DNA from: Candidatus Altimarinota bacterium
GTDB taxonomy: Bacteria > Patescibacteriota > Gracilibacteria > BD1-5 > UBA2023
Assembly (NCBI GenBank): GCA_028689205.1
Contig: JAQTWP010000001.1
Span: 3,216-67,215 of the forward strand
DNA: 64,000 nt
Reading direction: 5' to 3'
Position 1 is the first letter of the stretch, and every line of letters starts with the position of its first letter. The notes beneath the pieces were generated by a model. That model was given only the letters and a program-made list of their open reading frames with translations, was not told the DNA's origin and made no database searches. A program made the position numbers and the translations under genes. Below, piece after piece: positions 44,120 to 55,347 of the stretch.

Positions 44120-44599
44120 TTAATGAGATTCTTGTTTATATTTTTTATAAAATACTGGGAAATGGCTTATAAATAGTAATAAAAATAATGTTCACCAAAC
44201 TATTCAACCAACTATGGAATTTTTGTAATCAAGATTCCTTCTTGCTAGCATATTACTTTTGGCTTCTTCCTGACATGTTTTAATTTCTGCTGGAGTTTTT
44301 TCTTTGGTTGTAGGATTAGTGGATATTACACCAGTTTCCTTATTTGCAATTACCGTCGGATCTTTACATTGAGTGAATTGATAATTATCATAACTTCATT
44401 GCACATATTCTTCTGGAGTAACAATATTGTGTATAATAAGTTGATAACCAAAGTTTCCATATCAAGTTATGGCTCATATAAGTCAAACTATTGATATTAT
44501 TAAAAGATATATTTTAATAAGGCTGAATTCTTTCATAGTTCAAAAGGTTATTGATAAAATAAGTATTATAATTACAGAGATAATAAGTAATGATATCAT
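44120..44599 (-). CDS. Membrane protein, 159 residues
   Basis: Two N-terminal hydrophobic segments, a loop of ~70 residues with two Cys (TQCKDP, IKTCQEE), and a third segment near the C-terminus ending HFPVFYKKYKQESH. The start at 44599 (ATG-ATA-TCA) is chosen because it includes the first hydrophobic segment; an internal Met at 44533 is the alternative. Multiple TGA-Gly in the membrane segments. No family recognised. Confidence 0.62.
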
Positions 44600-44721
44600 A
44601 TACTTTTTTTAAAGATTAATCATAAAAAATCTTTACTAAAGTAATACAATTATATGCAATAGTATATTTTTTGCAAAAAAAACGAATTCACACAAAAAAC
44701 ATACGTATTTGCTCTTAATTT

Positions 44722-44749
44722 TTGATTTATTCATTAATTTCATTATAAT
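44722..44749 (+). promoter_or_regulatory. Promoter of the candidate small RNA
   Basis: TTGATT at 44722-44727 and a perfect TATAAT at 44744-44749, spacer 16 bp. The predicted start of transcription is near 44756. Confidence 0.7.
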
Positions 44750-44755
44750 GCTCGC

Positions 44756-44868
44756 AAATAGAGGCAATGTTTGCATTCATATTTGGTCGCCTTAGATGCG
44801 AACTCAAAGCCAATGGCGAAACCGACTATAGTTAATTAACATATTAACTTAATTTAGTCGGTTTTTTT
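44756..44868 (+). ncRNA. Candidate small structured RNA or cis-regulatory leader, ~113 nt
   Basis: Between the promoter and an intrinsic terminator (AAACCGAC / GTCGGTTTTTT, 44818-44868) lies ~60 nt with self-complementary parts: GGTCGCC pairs with GGCGAAACC, and TCGCA with TGCGA. No ORF is possible. The downstream gene (LUD protein, 44889) starts 20 bp after the terminator, so it may be a riboswitch-like leader acting by termination, or a stand-alone sRNA. I could not match it to a known class by eye. Confidence 0.55.
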
Positions 44869-44888
44869 ATTTTTTAATTAATTAAATT

Positions 44889-45503
44889 ATGAAAACAATG
44901 TGAGAATATGACATATTAGCCAACAAAGATTCTATAGAGAATACATTTGAGGCTCTTGAAATGAACTGAATACATCCATATCTTGTAAAAAATAAAGAAG
45001 AGGCTACAGAAAAAATCCTTAATTTAATTCCCAATCATCAAGAGATTATGAATATGACATCTGTAAGTCTTGCAGAAATGGGTATAGATAAAATGATTAA
45101 TACTTCAACTGATTATATATCAATAAGAAGACTTATGAATAATGAAAAAATTACTAAAATAGAAAAAAAACGCCTATGAACTGCTCAAGAATGGGCTATA
45201 TGAAGTGTACATGCCATAACAGAAAAATGACAAATATTAATAGCTTCAGCAACCTGAAGTCAGCTTCCTTCTTATTCATATTGAGCTAATAATTTGATTC
45301 TTGTAGTATGAACCCAGAAGATTGTCAAAGATATTAATGAGTGATTCGAGAGAATAAATGAATATGTTTTCCCACTGGAAAATGCAAGAGCAATGGAAGT
45401 ATATTGAGTATGAAGTTGAATTAATAAGATTCTTATAATAAATAAAGAGGTTATAGCATGAAGAATTCATATAATTTTCGTAGAAGAAAAGTTATGATTT
45501 TAA
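44889..45503 (+). CDS. LUD-domain protein (LutC/DUF162-like)
   Basis: 204 residues. Matches the LUD fold: NKEEATEKILNLIPNHQEIMNMTSVSL, an AQEWAIGSVHAITEKGQILIASATGSQLPSYSYGANNLILVVG block typical for the family, and a VEEKLGF end. Family members act in lactate utilisation or bind nucleotide-like ligands; here lutA and lutB are absent, so the substrate is open. Ten or so Gly are TGA. It directly follows the candidate structured leader. Confidence 0.85.
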
Positions 45504-45522
45504 TTCATAATAAAATGTAATT

Positions 45523-45876
45523 ATGAAAAAATTAATGTATTTTGAGATTTCATCCAAGAATCCTAAGAGAGCCACGTGGTTCTGTGAAGATATAATCTGA
45601 GTTATTGAGTCGGCACCAAAATCTTTTTTGGAGAGCAATCAATATGATAATAAAATCAGCAATGAGCATTGACCTGTATGATGATTGGATATAAATAAAA
45701 TTCCAAATACGACCAATATTACAGATACTTCTAATCTTGATGAATATATTAATAAAAAATTAAATAATTGATGAACAAAAAAATCTCCAAAATGACAAAT
45801 TCTATGAATATGATTGCTTACATATTTTTGAGATGTAGAATGAAATATATTTTGAATAATTGAAATGGAAATATAA
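45523..45876 (+). CDS. VOC/glyoxalase superfamily protein
   Basis: 117 residues. Start MKKLMYFEISSKNPKRATWFCEDIIG resembles the first beta-alpha module of the vicinal-oxygen-chelate fold (E-I-x(2)-x(2)-P-x(3)-x-x-F-Y), and GPVGGLD, LTYFGDVEGNIFGIIE the second. Possible metal site residues are E8, E49 and E115-like; I could not confirm. Possibly detoxification or an uncharacterised enzyme. Follows the LUD gene by 19 bp. Confidence 0.7.
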
Positions 45877-45915
45877 TAATATTTCTGGTGTATTTATTTT
45901 TTAATCTTTATAATT

Positions 45916-47037
45916 ATGAGAAACTTTTACAAATATACCGCATTCTTGCTTTTATTGGTACCAATATTTGCAAATGCACAAATATCTATTGAAAAAACTG
46001 GTGACTGATGAAATCTTACTTCATGATATAATTTTTATGAAGTTTGACCCAATGTAAGTCTTCAAAAAGATGTTTTTTGAGACTATTTTGCATGATGATG
46101 ATTTATAGATATTTCAAAAAAAGTTTCTAAAGATATTATGGCTGCCTGATGAACAATAATTATTTCATGAGATGTATGAGATGATGTCAGAATAGCATGA
46201 GGGAATATAATAATTACTTGAAATATAGCTTGAGATTTAATAGTTGCTTGAGGTCAGATAAATATCAAAAAATGAGTAAAAATCTGATGAAATATATTTC
46301 TTAATTGAGGGAATATAATGTTTGGGTGAGAGACTTCGGGAGATGCATTTATTAATTGATGAAATCTTAATTTTGATTGAAAAATATTATGAAATGCACA
46401 ATTTAATGTGCAAACAATTACAGTAGTTTCTTGAAGTGCAATTGCATGAAATCTTAACTATTCTTCAAAAATAAAATCTGCTTCTTTGGAAAATACAGTT
46501 TCATGAAAAAAATCATTCACAATGATAGAGGTTAAGAATTATAAAAAAGATAATTCAATAAGTAAATGATTTATAGAATTTGCAGTTTGATATGTGTTTT
46601 ATAGTTTTTTATTTTTAGTGCTCTTTGCGTCGCTTGTATATTTTAATTTTGAGAATATGTTTATGTGAATTGCGACTAATCTAGAAAATAAGCCTTGAAA
46701 AAGTTTTTTATATGGACTTATTTATTTTGCTATAATACCGTTTGCTATTTTACTTTTGCTTATGAGTATAATTTGAATTCCTTTTGGACTTTTATTGCTT
46801 GTAGTTTATATTTTTAGTTTTGTATTCTATAAGCTTGTAACTGTTTCGGTTTTTGCCTCCTTTTTCATAAATAAATATCTGAAAGACAAAACAAGTTTCT
46901 GGAAAAAATTATGAATTATTACTCTAACTTCACTTTTTGTTTCTGTCTTAGCTACAGTTGATTTTATTGCTGCATTATTCGCATTCTGAGCAGCCTTACA
47001 AAAGAAACTTGAATTAGTAAAACAAATTAAGAAATAA
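45916..47037 (+). CDS. Secreted/membrane protein with bactofilin-like beta repeats and C-terminal membrane region
   Basis: 373 residues. Signal peptide (FLLLLVPIFANAQ). Residues ~70-180 consist of short Gly-rich beta repeats (ISGDVGDDVRIAGGNIIITGNIAGDLIVAGG), the bactofilin/polymer-forming pattern, nearly all Gly as TGA. Then about four membrane segments (~225-350). Similar architecture to polymer-forming cytoskeletal membrane proteins. It could scaffold envelope assemblies outside the membrane. Upstream gap 39 bp to the VOC gene. Confidence 0.78.
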
Positions 47038-47060
47038 TAATTTTAATAAGTTTTCTTGTA

Positions 47061-47090
47061 TTTAAAAATCCCTCGTAAGGGATTTTTAAA
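47061..47090. terminator. Terminator after the bactofilin-like gene
   Basis: TTTAAAAATCCCTC / AAGGGATTTTTAAA, palindromic, shared with the convergent 72-residue gene. Confidence 0.8.
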
Positions 47091-47093
47091 TAT

Positions 47094-47312
47094 TTATGAC
47101 TTTTTTCTTTTATCTATTTCAGCTTTTTCTTCTCATTCCCATTTTTCCCATACTTCATCATTAGATTCAACTGCAGGAATTCACAAATTATTGGACCTGC
47201 CCTTGGTATGAGTAGCAAGATTAACTATTGATTCAGAAGAAATAGGAATAAAGTTAAGATATGTGAATTGAGGTATAATCATCAATGCACGTGACATTTG
47301 TTTTGTTTCCAT
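47094..47312 (-). CDS. Small hypothetical protein, 72 residues
   Basis: METKQMSRALMIIPQFTYLNFIPIS..., ending EIDKRKKS. No motif recognised. Two internal TGA at Gly-compatible positions. The 243-bp gap to the exonuclease gene holds no further gene. Confidence 0.5.
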
Positions 47313-47555
47313 AATACTTAGAAGTTAAGAAATACATCTCATTCTTAGTTTATCTGGAGGAACTTATATTATAATCAAATGTCATCCAAAATCAAAAAAA
47401 CGACCTTTTTTATGATGAATATCTGTTTGACAAATAAATATTTTCATATTTCAGAATGAACAAAATTCTTTAATGTGCAAGTTATAATTCCTAAAAAATT
47501 TGATTAAAATAAGATTTGTGATTATATAGCTACGTTAATATATTACAATTCAACC

Positions 47556-48287
47556 ATGAACATAACTTTTATCGACACTGAGACCACTTGAATCAAAGAA
47601 GAGGATGTTATAATCCAATTATGATTAATAAACGAAATAGACTGGAAAATAATACATGAAATTAATTCTTTTTTTAGTAATTGAGACAGGAAAATATCTC
47701 TGGTTTCTAAGGCTACTCATAATATATTAGAAGAAAATGTAAAAGATTTCCCAGTATTTTCTGTGGAAGTAGAAGAATATAAATTAATAGAACAAATCAA
47801 AGATAATACAGTATTTATATGACATAATGTACAATTCGATATTTGAATGTTAGCTAAATTCTGATTCCAAACAACAAGATATATTGATACTCTGAACGTT
47901 GCTAAACATCTTCTGCAAGATGAGCAAGATGAATTCGAAAATAGTTATCGTCAAGAAGTACTCAAATATTATCTTATGGAAAAATGAATAACTTTCCCGA
48001 CAGTAAGAGCACATGATGCAATGGCTGATGTGCTAATTCTGAGAGTTAATTTCAAATATCTGTTCGACTTAGCTAAAGCAAAATTCTCACTAAATTCGGA
48101 TGATGAAACAGTTGAAAAATTAGTTGAACTAACTCAATCTCCAGTATTTCTCAAAAAACTTAACTTCGGTAAGTATAAGGGAACAACTTTTGATGATCTT
48201 CTTAAGAATGACCCATCATATCTCAAATGGCTTGCCAAAAATACAGACGATGAAAATGTAAGATTTACTTGTAGTAAATATTTATAA
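47556..48287 (+). CDS. DnaQ-like 3'-5' exonuclease (ExoX/RNase T type) with a C-terminal add-on
   Basis: 243 residues. DEDDh nuclease: FIDTETTGI (Exo I), GHNVQFDIGMLAKFG (Exo II) and RAHDAMADV (Exo III). The C-terminal ~65 residues (KLNFGKYKGTTFDDLLKNDPSYLKWLAKN) match the short domain found at the end of several exonucleases (DUF3820/putative zinc-less DNA-binding). It trims single-stranded DNA or RNA, perhaps in repair. Confidence 0.88.
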
Positions 48288-48385
48288 TTCGGTATATTTT
48301 TTTGAATTAAGGTTCCAGATTGCCTATTTATTGCATTTTTCTATTTTTTATGATAAAATAAATACAATATAAGTTATATTTAATT

Positions 48386-49393
48386 ATGTCCAAAAAAACC
48401 CAGAATATCAAAGAAACACAAGATATCAATTCAATTCGTCTGAATGCTGACTTTATACGTGAGCTTTTAATTCCTTTATCAACTTTTGTTGAGAATATTA
48501 AAGACTTAGAAAAAGTATTCGTAGAACTGGCAAAAATACTCAATATGAATCATATTAGCCTATATAAAATCCTAGATTCATGAGAAGTTGAAGTTCTATC
48601 AGAATATTCCAATAAAATAAATAAAACCAAAACGGATAATTCTCTTAAAAAAAATATCAATTTACGTGTCGCTTCCCAAACTTGAAAAGTTTCTTCAATC
48701 CCAATGCCGAATTTTTGAGATAATATTGTTATTCCGGTTTGAATGGATAGCTTATTTCTTGGTGCTTGAGATTACAAGAATTCAAGAGAAATAGCCAAAA
48801 TAGAGAATTCACTTTTTGAGCTTGTGGCCTGAGTTATAGCGAACGCTCTTAGATCTATGAAACTAATTGATCAAGCAAACACTGATAAACTAACCTGACT
48901 ACTCAATAGGAACGCACTTGATAAATATATCTACGAAAGCAAGAATCCTTTTGATAGGGAATTGCCAAATCCTATGGCGCTATGTATGCTTGATATAGAC
49001 AATTTCAAAAGATTCAATGATACTTTCTGACATAATGTCTGAGATAAAGTCTTACGTCACGTAGCTGACCTATGTAAATCATATTTTGGAGACGTAAACA
49101 AAGTTTATAGATTCTGATGAGAAGAGATAACTTTTATAATCCATGACCAATTCTGAATTAACATCAACAAATATATAGACGATATCAGGAAAAAAATATC
49201 AGAAACTCCTCTAATATACGAAGGAATTTCATATCAAGTAAATGCTTCTATAGGAATATATACTTTCCATGAACAAGATTTACAAAAAAAAGATTTCAAA
49301 TTCTTCGCCCTAAAATTCGCAGACCAAGCTCTTTATATTGCCAAGGAATGATGAAGGAATAAGATAAGTGTTTATGATAGAAGGGTGGGGTAA
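48386..49393 (+). CDS. GAF-like + GGDEF domain protein (probable diguanylate cyclase)
   Basis: 335 residues. Residues ~15-170 resemble a GAF-type sensor; residues ~180-330 form the GGDEF domain: DKLTGLLNRNALDKY, MLDIDNFKRFNDTFGHNVGDKVL, then YRFGGEEITFII with GGEEI in place of GGDEF, and AKEGGRNKISV. Two of the Gly in the active-site loop are TGA. GGEEF/GGEEI-type loops can be active, but the Ile is unusual. No membrane part. Its 3' end is duplicated at 51963-52094. Confidence 0.87.
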
Positions 49394-49562
49394 TGGGAAG
49401 TTAAGAATTTACGAATCATTGCTCGAACTTGAAAAAATGTTTTGGGATGTTATAAAAGATAAATGAATTTATACTTTTCATATCTTCATATTAAAAAGTT
49501 GTTAATGAACATAAAACATGATATACTGGCACGAGACAAATAAAAATAAAAACAAATAAATA

Positions 49563-51071
49563 ATGACTATTGAGTCAGCAACATTAAATAGAAATGAAGT
49601 AACAACCACACCTTCTAGGAAAGAGATATCCGAGGTGGATTTTTCATGAGTTGCTAAAAGCATATGAATTAGTAGTGCTGTAGCAAAATCGAATGCAATA
49701 GCTGAAAAAAGAGAAAGAAGTTTTATTGAATGAGAGCTTGCTAAAGATTTGAGTTCAATTTTTAACATAAGTCATGATGAAGAGAAACTAATATCAAAGA
49801 AGCAACTATCGAAAGAAGAAATTGAAAAGATTGAACTTTCAAAACAGGCTAAGTTTGCCAGTCTAGCCTACTCTGAATTCTATACTGAAAAAGATAATTG
49901 ATGACCTATAGAACTAAAAGACCTTAAAATTAGAAATATAGCATTAGACCCTATATGATTTCCGAATCTCAAAAAGATGACATCTTGAAAAGACTTTAAT
50001 AGAAAAGACTTATCTTTTGATGAAAGGTTATTATTGAGATATATGAATACTCCTGAAATAATGTTAGAAGCAGGTTCGGTAAAGATGAATCCTGATACGA
50101 TGCTAACTCAATTCTGAAGTGATGTTGAGGAGATATTAGCTTTAGCCAATATGTGAATCAGACCTTGAGATATGACAATGTTTGCTGATTGAAGTTCAGA
50201 AGAAAGCGTTAATGCAGAAATGAGTCAGAAGATGAGTTCATATAAAGACAAACTTTATAATAGAAACCTTATATCTTTGTCACTGGAAAGAGTTAGGAAA
50301 GATAAGGTCGTAGAGAATTGAAATATGCTACAAGATTTACAGAAGGAATATTGACAAGGAATTCAAGTATTGAACTACTTTCCAAAATGAAAGGAATCAT
50401 CTCCTTCATGATTCAGAGCAATCTGTCTCCAAGATGTGGATTGAAGCAAGATATTTGCAATAGCATGAACTGAGGTAAAAAGCTTTTGAGATTTCTTCAA
50501 GGATTTTCAAGCTGATATGTCACTTGTATTCAAGAGACTACCTGAATCACAATCTATCGATATGATAAGATTCGTTTCTGAAAATCTCTGAGAGAATGAG
50601 AAATTCAAGGTCTATGGGCATTCTCTATGATGAACCTTAGCAGAAGTATTATGAGTGATGTATACGAAAGTAAAGAAATGAGAAGGAAAGGAAGTTAAAT
50701 ATGAGCACCAAGCAACTTATGTAAAATCATTCAACTCCCCTTGAGCAAAGTGACTCTCAGTTCCTAGTAAACCCGAAGTAAATGATGATGATTTGAATAA
50801 GGATGTAATTTTTGATAAATTCAGAGATTTCTGATATAATAATGGAAAAGAGTGAATATGAGAGAATATGACATCTGTAAGATGAGACAAGTGGATTAGT
50901 CCAATTGCTTGACTTTGAGAGCATGTTGCAGATAATGAAATCAGATTACGTGAATTATCTAGTCATTGAATTGCTGATTGTATAAAAGAAATTGATAGAA
51001 CTGAACCTTCTAAATTAAAAGAACAAAAAGTTAGAGAAAGAGTTATTGTAAATGAAAACCCTATAGATTAA
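49563..51071 (+). CDS. Lipase-like alpha/beta hydrolase (class 3/DUF2974 type)
   Basis: 502 residues, no signal peptide. The nucleophile elbow GHSLGGTLAEVLG (~355) and the upstream SKIFAIAGTEVKSFGDFFKDFQADM (~310) fit class 3 lipases and DUF2974-like effectors; a late H in GLGEHVADNEI could close the triad, with Asp undetermined. The N-terminal ~280 residues are unlike known lipases. The following gene overlaps in context (10-bp gap) and may be a partner. A cytoplasmic lipase with a dedicated partner in a reduced genome suggests an effector delivered to another cell, but that is inference. Confidence 0.75.
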
Positions 51072-51081
51072 TAATTAAATT

Positions 51082-51963
51082 ATGGCAGAACCAATAGATT
51101 TACATACAAATACACCTCCTACAGCTATAGTTGAAAAGACTAAATGAGGTAATGGAGTTGAAAAAGTAGTTCAAGATATAAATACTAATCTTGCTATTAA
51201 GTGATTGAAGATAGAAATTCAGAAAACTCAGGAAGAACAAGAGAATGATGTTAAAAGTGTGCTTTTAAGTAAAACTTTAAAAAAAGTGATTGATGAGTGA
51301 TATTATAAAAAAAGCATAGAAGTAAAAAAAATTGAAGATTGAGTTTTTGCAGTAATAAGCATTGATAAGTGAAATGTAACATCATACTCCGATTCAGAAT
51401 GAAAAATTATTCTATCGGTATCATGATATAGAAATTCAAATTTTATTGATAAAGTATTTGAAGATATGGATATTGCAGAAGTAAAAAAAGATAAGGAATT
51501 TGTAATGCATAGAGTTAACTGATATAAGGATTTATCAAACTGACAGAAAGAACCCGTATTATGAGAAGTGATTAATAAAAAGAGTAAGGAATATTTTAAT
51601 ATATGGAAAAATATAGCCTTCTATTCAGATGTTTATGATAAGCTATACATGCTTAAGACAAACATGAATTTTGATGATAAACTACTCAAATATTTTATTA
51701 AATGATGAGCTTTAACATATGATGATTTAGAACTATTCAAAAGTAAATGATTATTAGATGAAACTTTATTTAAATTATGAATTGAGGAGTTTAAAAAAGT
51801 AATAGTCTCACAATGCTCTGATATTCGTCTTATCAAGTTAAGAATATGAATAAAGGAGTCTGATATTAAGAAATATCTTGATAAATGATATATTGACTCT
51901 GAATTAGCTTTAAAGTGTTATGAATCTTTACCTTTAGAAATGAGGGATTTAAGTAAAAAATAA
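51082..51963 (+). CDS. Hypothetical protein, partner of the lipase-like gene, 293 residues
   Basis: Starts MAEPIDLHTNTPPTAI and ends in RDLSKK; no membrane segment or signal peptide. A central beta-rich part (GVFAVISIDKGNVTSYSDSEGKIILSVSG) is followed by a helical C-terminus with a short repeat-like character (LLDETLFKLG, YIDSELALKCYE). Function unknown; the tight coupling to the lipase gene makes it a candidate chaperone, carrier or immunity protein. Its first 21 bases recur, slightly changed, at the start of the next small frame. Confidence 0.62.
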
Positions 51964-52094
51964 TGACAGAACCAATAGATTTACAAAAAAAAGATTTCAA
52001 ATTCTTTGCCCTAAAATTAGCGGACCAAGCACTTTACTCTGCCAAAGAATGATGAAGGAATCAGATAAGTGTTTATGATAGAAGAGCAGGGTAA
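51963..52094 (+). pseudogene. Chimeric 43-codon remnant: start of the 293-residue gene fused to the GGDEF gene tail
   Basis: MTEPIDLQKKDFKFFALKLADQAL and onward; residues 1-7 copy the start of the gene at 51082, residues 8-43 copy the last 36 codons of the GGDEF gene (48386-49393), including the TAA and a few bases beyond. The ATG overlaps the previous stop (TAATG). The joint lies at the shared AGATTTACA. Product, if made, is a fragment without an active site. Confidence 0.8.
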
Positions 52095-52653
52095 TAAGGA
52101 AGTTATGTATATTAAGAGAAGATACAAAAAAACTGGCGTAATGTCGGTTTTTTACTGTTTTTATTCTGTCATTCTGAACTTCCACAATTGTCATCTTGAG
52201 CCCATAAAGTAAGTACTCTTGGGGTGCCTGTCGAATGGATCTATTAAAAATTATCCTCCAAATTCCTGTCATTCCTGGCTACATTCAGGAATCTATAATT
52301 TATTCCTCCATTTATTTTACATACTTTTGTAACAAAAAGTATGCAAAAGTTTTGGGAGGATTCTTATTATTGAGATAATCCCCCGACTCATACTTCGTCT
52401 TCCCCCTTTACCAAAGGGGGCTAGGGGGATTTTTTTGGTTCATGATAGTTCTTTTATAAGTTTATTCGAGTAGAGTATTAATTATGAGTTATTTTATTCT
52501 TAATTTAAAATCTAATTCTCTAATTTATCATGTCTCATTCATGATATATATAATCCGGATATGTCTCAAAAAGTACCATAAATGATACATGTAATTTGCA
52601 TTTTCTTTAAATAAGTATATTATTACAAGTAATTAATCTTTTATATCCATATT
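52095..52653. other. 559-bp intergenic region with dispersed repeats
   Basis: No gene visible. It holds TGTCATTCTGAACTTCC at 52167, a hairpin-ended TGTCATTCCTGGC...TCAGGAATC at 52268-52293, and a second, unrelated palindromic repeat CCCCCTTTACCAAAGGGGGC with a T run at 52412-52437 that could also terminate transcription. The last 150 bp are AT-rich promoter-like sequence for the Fic gene. Confidence 0.65.
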
Positions 52654-53724
52654 ATGTTTGACCCAAAAATTCCACTCAATGATTTACCATTATTACCTTG
52701 AAATTTTGATTTTGATAAAAAAGAATTCCTAAAACTTGCTATTAAGGCGAGTGAGGAAATATCAAAATTGAATTGATTGATTTATTTGGTGCCTAATCTG
52801 GATATATTTATTTCTCCTTTAATGATAAAAGAATCTGTAGAATCTTCCGCTATAGAGAATATAAATACTACAACAATAAAAGTTCTTCAATCAAATGCAC
52901 TTAATATTGAGTCTATAAAATGACCAGAAAAAGAGGTTTTACATTATCATAGAGCGATTTTGAATTGATTCGAAAGATTAAAAAAAGAAGATTGAATCTG
53001 ATATAATTTTTTGATTGAGTTACAAAGTATTATTGAACCAGATAAAAATTGAGTAAGGAAAATTCCTTGAACAGTTATTGCAAATAATTTATGAGAAATC
53101 TTATATACTCCACCAGTTTGAGAAGATAATATTGTAAGACTACTTACTAATCTAGAAAAATTCATAAATAATTCTAGTGATGATATAGATGCTCTTATTA
53201 AAATGCCAGTTATTCATTATCAGTTCGAATCAATACATCCTTTTCATGATTGAAATGGTAGAACTGGTAGGATTTTGAATGTTCTATATTTAGTTTTGTC
53301 CAAAAAATTGGACTATCCAATACTTTTTTTAAGTGAATATATAAATAAAACAAAAACCAAATATTATAATCTTCTGAATAAAACTACTTCAACTTGAGAT
53401 TATTCTGAGTTTATAATTTATATGCTTGAATGAGTTATATCCCAAGCAAAAGCAACTTGAGAAAAAATTATTAAAATCAAGGAATTAATGTTAGAAATAG
53501 AAAATAAATTATCAAAATTAAATATAGATTACCATAAAATTGTAACAATATTTTTTTCAAAACCTTTTCTGACAGTTTGAGAATTCGAGAAACTTTTATG
53601 ACTTGCAAGAGCAACTTCTAATAGACAGATAAAAAAGTTGGAAGATAATGATATTATATCATCAGTCAAAATTTGAAAAAATAAACTCCTTTTTATAAAA
53701 GAGTTTATTGATTTGTTAATATAA
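52654..53724 (+). CDS. Fic family protein with N-terminal inhibitory helix
   Basis: 356 residues. Fic core HPFHDGNGRTGR (~200) with catalytic His; the first Gly is TGA. An SSAIEN motif in the N-terminal region (~residue 67) fits the (S/T)xxxE(G/N) inhibitory helix, the class II intramolecular type, so the enzyme may be auto-inhibited. The C-terminal ~90 residues look like a winged-helix DNA-binding part (LTVGEFEKLLGLARATSNRQIKKLE). Fic proteins AMPylate target proteins. It may regulate itself or act in signalling. Confidence 0.9.
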
Positions 53725-53733
53725 TAATTTCCT

Positions 53734-55347
53734 CTACTCCTCAACAACCTCAACATCCACCATATTATCTACTTTGAAAACTCTGTTTTCTTGCTTGAGG
53801 TGGCAGAATCCTTCAAGTCAGAGGAAATTAGTTCACTCGCACTCCATTTCTCAGATATATTCTGGTTTGAGAGTGCGTTTTGATTTTTCATTCGTGGATT
53901 TTAGGAATGTGACTTGGAGATTCCTGTTTTCTTTTATTGCTTTATTGATTGTATAAAGTCTCTCTGCTATTACATTGTCTCTACTAGCTAGTTTGTGTTG
54001 ATATTTACAGAGGAATTCTTGTACTCTGTCGTCCATACGAATATCAGATTTACGGAGTGGGCGAGCGAGAGTCAGTCATTCGAAAGTTGTACATCTGGAA
54101 AGTGCGACGTACACTTGACCATGAGCGAAAGAACCTCTTCAGAGGTCAACTACAACTCGGTCAAAGGTTTTTCATTGTGATTTATGGATTGTGACAGCGA
54201 ATGCGAGGCGGATAGGGAATTGGGTGAATTTACCGAGGACTTGTGATTCTATATTACCGTCTTCATTTAGGAAGAATTTGAATATTTCCCAGGTGTGTTG
54301 CGTGATTTCTACTTCTTTTCAGTCTGATAATTCTGCTATAATAATATCTTCATCGAAAAAATGGTCAATTCAGACTATTTTACCAATTGAACCATTTACC
54401 CATCTAGAACCTGGATCGTTGTTGAGCATCATTATTTGAGAACCGATTTTTAATTTTAGTTCTATGGCAGTTGGTGTACTTTCTTTTCCGAATTCTCATT
54501 CTATTCTTCCATAAAAAGTTGAATATGAGTCTGGAAGTTTATCAAGCTCAGTTTCATTTATTACGTCAGCGTCTTTATTGGTTGTAGTTAGATGAATGCA
54601 AAAATCATTGTAATGTTTATTATAAGTTGGAGAATATCTTTCATTGAGAGCTTTGATATCAGAATAATCTGCCGTATTGTTGCGGATTTTATTAAGAAGG
54701 GATGTAAAAGAATTATCGGTTTGGCGGTATATTTTCTCAAGTTCTATGAATTCCATATCGAATTCATCAAAAAGCTTCGCACTGAAAAAATACGGACTTT
54801 CATAATGACTAGTGAAAAGATCGTTTTCGTGTTTGTTGACGACAGGGGAGAGTTGATAAAGATCTCAAATGAATATCATCTGAATTCATCAGAAAGGATG
54901 ATTAGGGAATTTACCATTAAGTCTCAAAAATTTGTCAGCACAATCAAGCAAATCTGCGCGTACCATTGAGATTTCATCAATAATAATTATATCAAGCTTT
55001 TTATAGATATTAGTAGTGTCATCGTCTTTTTTGGTTTTGCGGACATTATCATAAGTGATATCAGGTTTGAATCAGAAGAAAGAATGAACAGTCTGACCAC
55101 GTATATTAATTGCACTAACTCAAGTTGGAGCTAGGACTACGACTTTTTTGTCTGTGTGGTCACGAAAATACTCAAGTAAAGTTGATTTACCTGTTCACGC
55201 TTTACCTGTTATGAAGATATTTTTACCAGATTCTATAAGTTTGAAAGTTTTCTCAAAAATCTCATTAATTTCTATATCTTTTGGATGTTGCTTTGTTTGA
55301 GTCATTTGATTTGGTAAAAGTTGAATTTTTATATTTTTAGTTGTCAT
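53734..55347 (-). CDS. PIF1-like superfamily 1 DNA helicase
   Basis: 537 residues. GKAGTGKSTLLEYF (P-loop, several TGA-Gly) near residue 43, IIIDEISMVRADLL (Walker B), IGDLYQLSPVV, and the C-terminal QGKTFDRVVVDLG with YVALSRCT, as in PIF1/RecD-type helicases with a UvrD_C_2 region. The ~100 residues after that are a novel C-terminal tail. The start ATG ACA lies within the conserved end (GAAATGACA-like) of the dispersed repeat at 55342-55500, so the start region may have been supplied by that element; an internal Met at residue 15 is an alternative. Confidence 0.88.

Noticed and set aside
53774-54439. Series of plus-strand frames opposite the PIF1-like helicase
   Set aside because: Antisense shadows; the helicase motifs on the minus strand are decisive.
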